From an uncultured Clostridia bacterium (GTDB lineage Bacteria > Bacillota > Clostridia > Christensenellales > Borkfalkiaceae): 7,431 nucleotides of DNA. The notes beneath the pieces were generated by a model. The model was not told where the DNA came from. It searched no databases and saw only the letters and a program-made list of their open reading frames with translations. Below are positions 5,589-7,431 of this stretch, one piece after another; position 1 is the first letter of the stretch, and each line of letters starts with the position of its first letter. The position numbers were made by a program, and so were the translations under genes. The stretch spans positions 1 through 7,431 of the forward strand of contig CALVZR010000129.1 of NCBI GenBank assembly GCA_944372565.1, given 5' to 3'.

Positions 5589-7108
5589 GCGGCGCGAAGG
5601 CTTTCATCGAGGGCGTGCGGGCAATGGACGAAAGCGTTTCGGGCATCAAACTTTGCGAAATAAATATCGACCGCGCGGAAAAAACGGCGGTATATCGTTT
5701 CATCTGCGAAAAGACCGTTCCCGACGAGGTGAAGGACAAAATCGGCGATTACTGCCTCGCCGCCACGCCGCCTTCCTTTCTCTCGGCGCAGGCGGTCATT
5801 TCCAAGGTGGTGGCGGACGCCGACCTCGTGCGGCGGGCGATCTTCCGTTTTATCACCATGGCTTATCCCTCCCTCGCCTACGACTTCGCCCTTTCGGACA
5901 TCGAGGCGGAGGGGAAAAACGGCTTTTTCCGCTATAAACTGCATATGATTCCCTCCTCGTGCGCCTATGTGCGCTCCAACGGCGCGCTCAAAGCGATAGA
6001 CGCCTATCTCGAACGCAACTTCTGCGATTCCTTCGCGGGGGAGGCGGAGGAAAAGGAGCAGAAAGAGCATATAGAACTGCCTTCGGACACGGTGGACGCG
6101 GCGCAGCTGAGCACGCTCGAAAAGCGGGTCATCCGCGTGAGCGACGTCGTCGCGGTGGACGACCCGAGCCGCCCCGAACTCGCCGTTTACATAGAGGACG
6201 CGACCGAGCCGGGCGAAGTAACCCTCTGCGGCGTGGTTTCCGCCGTGCGGGAGAAAACCGCCAAAAACGGCAGGCTGTTTTACATCATCGATTTCGAGGA
6301 CGGCACGGGCAAGGCGAGCGGCGTTTATTTCACCCGCAAGAGCACGGCGGAAAAAATCGCGAAGATGGAAACGGGGCAGGGCATCATCGCGCGCTGCCGT
6401 TTCGAATATTATAAAGAGCGGCTTTCGCTCACGATCGACAAAATCGATTTTTGCACCTTCCCCGCGGATTTCAAGCCGCAGGCAAAGCGCGGCAAGGGGG
6501 TGGAACCGGAATACCGCGTGGTCAAACCGCAGCCCGCCGAGGAAGTGCGCGAAACCACGCTGTTCGATAAGCCGGAAGCGCTCCCGCCCGACCTTGTGCA
6601 GAACGTGTTCGTCGTGTTCGACCTCGAAACGACGGGCACCGAGGCATCGCACGACGAGATCACCGAAATCGGCGCGGTGAAGATCGTGAACGGCAGGATC
6701 GCGGAAACCTTCCAGACCCTCGTGAAACCCTCGCAGCACATCAGCGACAAGATCACCGAGATCACGGGCATAGACGACGAAATGGTGAAGGGCGCCCCCG
6801 CGTTCAAAGACGTGGCGGGGGATTTTTTCAAGTTTTCCTTCGGGGCGGTGCTCGTGGCGCACAACGCCGATTTCGACGTGAAGTTCATGCGCACGCAGGC
6901 AAAGCCGCTCGATTATTATTTCCGCAACCGCGTGATAGACACCGTGCAGCTCGCGCGGGAGGTGCTGCCCTCGCTTTCCAACCACAAGCTCAACACCGTT
7001 GCGGAACACTACAACGTGAAATTTCTGCACCACCGCGCCCTGTCGGATGCCTATGCCACCGCGCAGGTGTTCATCGAGATGGCGAAAACCAAAAAAAATT
7101 TGTTTTAG
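5576..7108 (+). CDS. polC: PolC-derived protein: N-terminal region + OB fold + DEDDh exonuclease, no polymerase core (510 aa)
   Basis: TTG 5576 follows AAGGAG at 8 nt, and the gene overlaps ispG by 13 nt. Residues 1-160 are a divergent N-terminal region like that of PolC. Residues 215-292 form an OB fold (VTLCGVVSAVREKTAKNGR, then FEDGTGKASGVYF). After a linker, residues 345-505 are a DnaQ/PolC-type 3'-5' exonuclease with all catalytic residues: D349 and E351 (FDLETTG), D434 (HNADFD), H486 and D491 (HRALSD). In full PolC (about 1,400-1,450 aa) this exonuclease is inserted in a PHP domain and followed by the polymerase core. Here TAG at 7106-7108 ends the protein just after the exonuclease, and a promoter and rimP follow at once, so the core is deleted rather than frameshifted. 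The location (ispG - here - rimP) is the usual polC locus. The likely role is proofreading in trans or repair; the replicative polymerase must be elsewhere. It may well be labelled 'PolC-type DNA polymerase III', but polymerase activity is not expected. Confidence 0.85.
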   Translation: MPKISGAKAFIEGVRAMDESVSGIKLCEINIDRAEKTAVYRFICEKTVPDEVKDKIGDYCLAATPPSFLSAQAVISKVVADADLVRRAIFRFITMAYPSLAYDFALSDIEAEGKNGFFRYKLHMIPSSCAYVRSNGALKAIDAYLERNFCDSFAGEAEEKEQKEHIELPSDTVDAAQLSTLEKRVIRVSDVVAVDDPSRPELAVYIEDATEPGEVTLCGVVSAVREKTAKNGRLFYIIDFEDGTGKASGVYFTRKSTAEKIAKMETGQGIIARCRFEYYKERLSLTIDKIDFCTFPADFKPQAKRGKGVEPEYRVVKPQPAEEVRETTLFDKPEALPPDLVQNVFVVFDLETTGTEASHDEITEIGAVKIVNGRIAETFQTLVKPSQHISDKITEITGIDDEMVKGAPAFKDVAGDFFKFSFGAVLVAHNADFDVKFMRTQAKPLDYYFRNRVIDTVQLAREVLPSLSNHKLNTVAEHYNVKFLHHRALSDAYATAQVFIEMAKTKKNLF

Positions 7109-7121
7109 AAGGGGATTTTTC

Positions 7122-7150
7122 TTGCAAAAGCGGGGAAAACGTGGTATAAT
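7122..7150 (+). promoter_or_regulatory. Extended -10 promoter for rimP
   Basis: The -35 box is TTGCAA (7122-7127) and the -10 box is a perfect TATAAT (7145-7150), with a 17-bp spacer and TG at 7142-7143. It begins 13 nt after the stop of the polC-like gene. Predicted start is near 7157, leaving a leader of about 70 nt. It probably drives rimP and the usual downstream nusA-infB genes, which are outside the window. Confidence 0.88.
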
Positions 7151-7176
7151 GCAGATACTGAATATCGTATGCTGGA

Positions 7177-7205
7177 GTATGAGAACGGTCTTTCCGCTCT
7201 CATAT
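7177..7205 (+). promoter_or_regulatory. Hairpin in the rimP leader
   Basis: The stem 7177-7188 pairs with 7194-7205 around a TCTTT loop. The core TATGAGA pairs with TCTCATA, one A/C mismatch follows, then CGG pairs with CCG. Downstream is CTTCTTATT and the rimP binding site GGGGAG at 7215-7220. The pyrimidine-rich tail is too weak for a firm terminator call, but the element may act as an attenuator or an expression-control hairpin. A 20-codon frame (ATG 7169, stop 7229-7231) spans it. Confidence 0.5.
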
Positions 7206-7227
7206 CTTCTTATTGGGGAGTTTTTAA

Positions 7228-7431
7228 ATGAAATTGCTGTCTGCGGAAACGATTATGGAAAAGCTGGCGCCCCTTGCGGAAGAACAGGGCGTGCGCATCT
7301 GTTCCCTGGACTTCTGCGGCCGGGACGACCCCGCCCTCACGGTGTATATCGATAAAGAGGGCGGCCGGGATCTCGGTACCTGCGAGCGCTTTCACAACGC
7401 GTTCGACGCGCCTCTCGACGAGCTGGATCCC
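7228..7431 (+). CDS. rimP: Ribosome maturation factor RimP, N-terminal part
   Basis: ATG 7228 follows GGGGAG at 7215-7220 (7-nt spacing). The 68 codons in view run off the end of the window. RimP binds the 30S subunit and is needed for its late maturation. Visible family features are the N-terminal helix (IMEKLAPLAEEQGV), the strand/turn LTVYIDKEGG, and the CERFHNAFDAPLDELDP segment, which corresponds to the conserved C-x-x-(v/f)-x-x-x-x-D-x-L-D-x-x-D-P region of the N-terminal domain. A full protein is about 150 aa. The position after the polC locus is the common Bacillota arrangement (polC-rimP-nusA). It has its own promoter, so its expression does not depend on the shortened polC-like gene. 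Confidence 0.93.
   Translation, partial: MKLLSAETIMEKLAPLAEEQGVRICSLDFCGRDDPALTVYIDKEGGRDLGTCERFHNAFDAPLDELDP

Noticed and set aside
5303..7033. Long minus-strand open frame (576 codons) opposite ispG and the polC-like gene
   Set aside because: It is antisense to two genes with clear conserved motifs, shows no recognisable domain, and is His/Arg/Phe-rich as expected for the mirror frame of GC-rich coding DNA.
7157..7227. Riboswitch in the rimP leader
   Set aside because: The leader is only about 70 nt with one simple imperfect hairpin; no known aptamer core is visible.
1..7431. tRNA genes, CRISPR array, insertion-sequence ends
   Set aside because: No cloverleaf, no regularly spaced direct repeats and no transposase frame were seen on either strand.

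Overview
The window looks like a chromosome segment from a GC-rich member of the Bacillota, probably an uncultured Clostridia or Christensenellales-type bacterium. The reasons are strong AGGAGG-type ribosome binding sites, extended -10 promoters (TGnTATAAT type), a PolC-family protein (PolC is essentially a Bacillota protein), and the order ispG - polC-like - rimP, which is part of the cdsA-dxr-rseP-ispG-polC-rimP-nusA cluster known in Clostridia. The taxonomic placement is inference from sequence style. All real genes are on the + strand.

Left half (1-4397): a compact phage head module. It holds the C-terminal end of a probable portal protein, a 74-aa acidic protein in the scaffold position, an HK97-fold major capsid protein, a 184-aa head-tail adaptor-like protein, a 390-aa beta-rich (possibly beta-propeller) protein, and a 297-aa coiled-coil protein. 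A strong intrinsic terminator closes the module. The order portal / small acidic protein / coat / adaptor / beta-propeller-like / long coiled coil matches the P22 order gp1-gp8-gp5-gp4-gp10-gp26 (portal, scaffold, coat, adaptor, hub, needle). By that comparison this would be a short-tailed, podovirus-type particle. No tailspike, ejection protein, integrase or lysis gene is visible, though nothing upstream of base 1 can be seen. The capsid gene is bracketed by two perfect RNA hairpins.

Junction (4398-4547): after the terminator comes an unusual nested inverted repeat, then an extended -10 promoter that starts the host genes. The phage module thus ends about 190 bp upstream of ispG, where Clostridia usually carry rseP or another isoprenoid/membrane-protein gene.

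Right half (4548-7431): housekeeping genes. ispG (MEP isoprenoid pathway) is complete with all four iron-sulfur ligands. It overlaps by 13 nt a PolC-derived gene that starts at TTG. This gene sits at the normal polC locus but encodes only the N-terminal region, OB fold and DEDDh proofreading exonuclease (510 aa), then stops. The PHP domain and polymerase core, about 900 residues in a normal PolC, are absent, and the next gene follows at once. A near-perfect promoter and a hairpin leader precede rimP (ribosome maturation factor), which runs off the end of the window.

The two most notable points are the phage head module abutting a core metabolic/replication operon, and the free-standing PolC proofreading segment that has apparently lost its polymerase.
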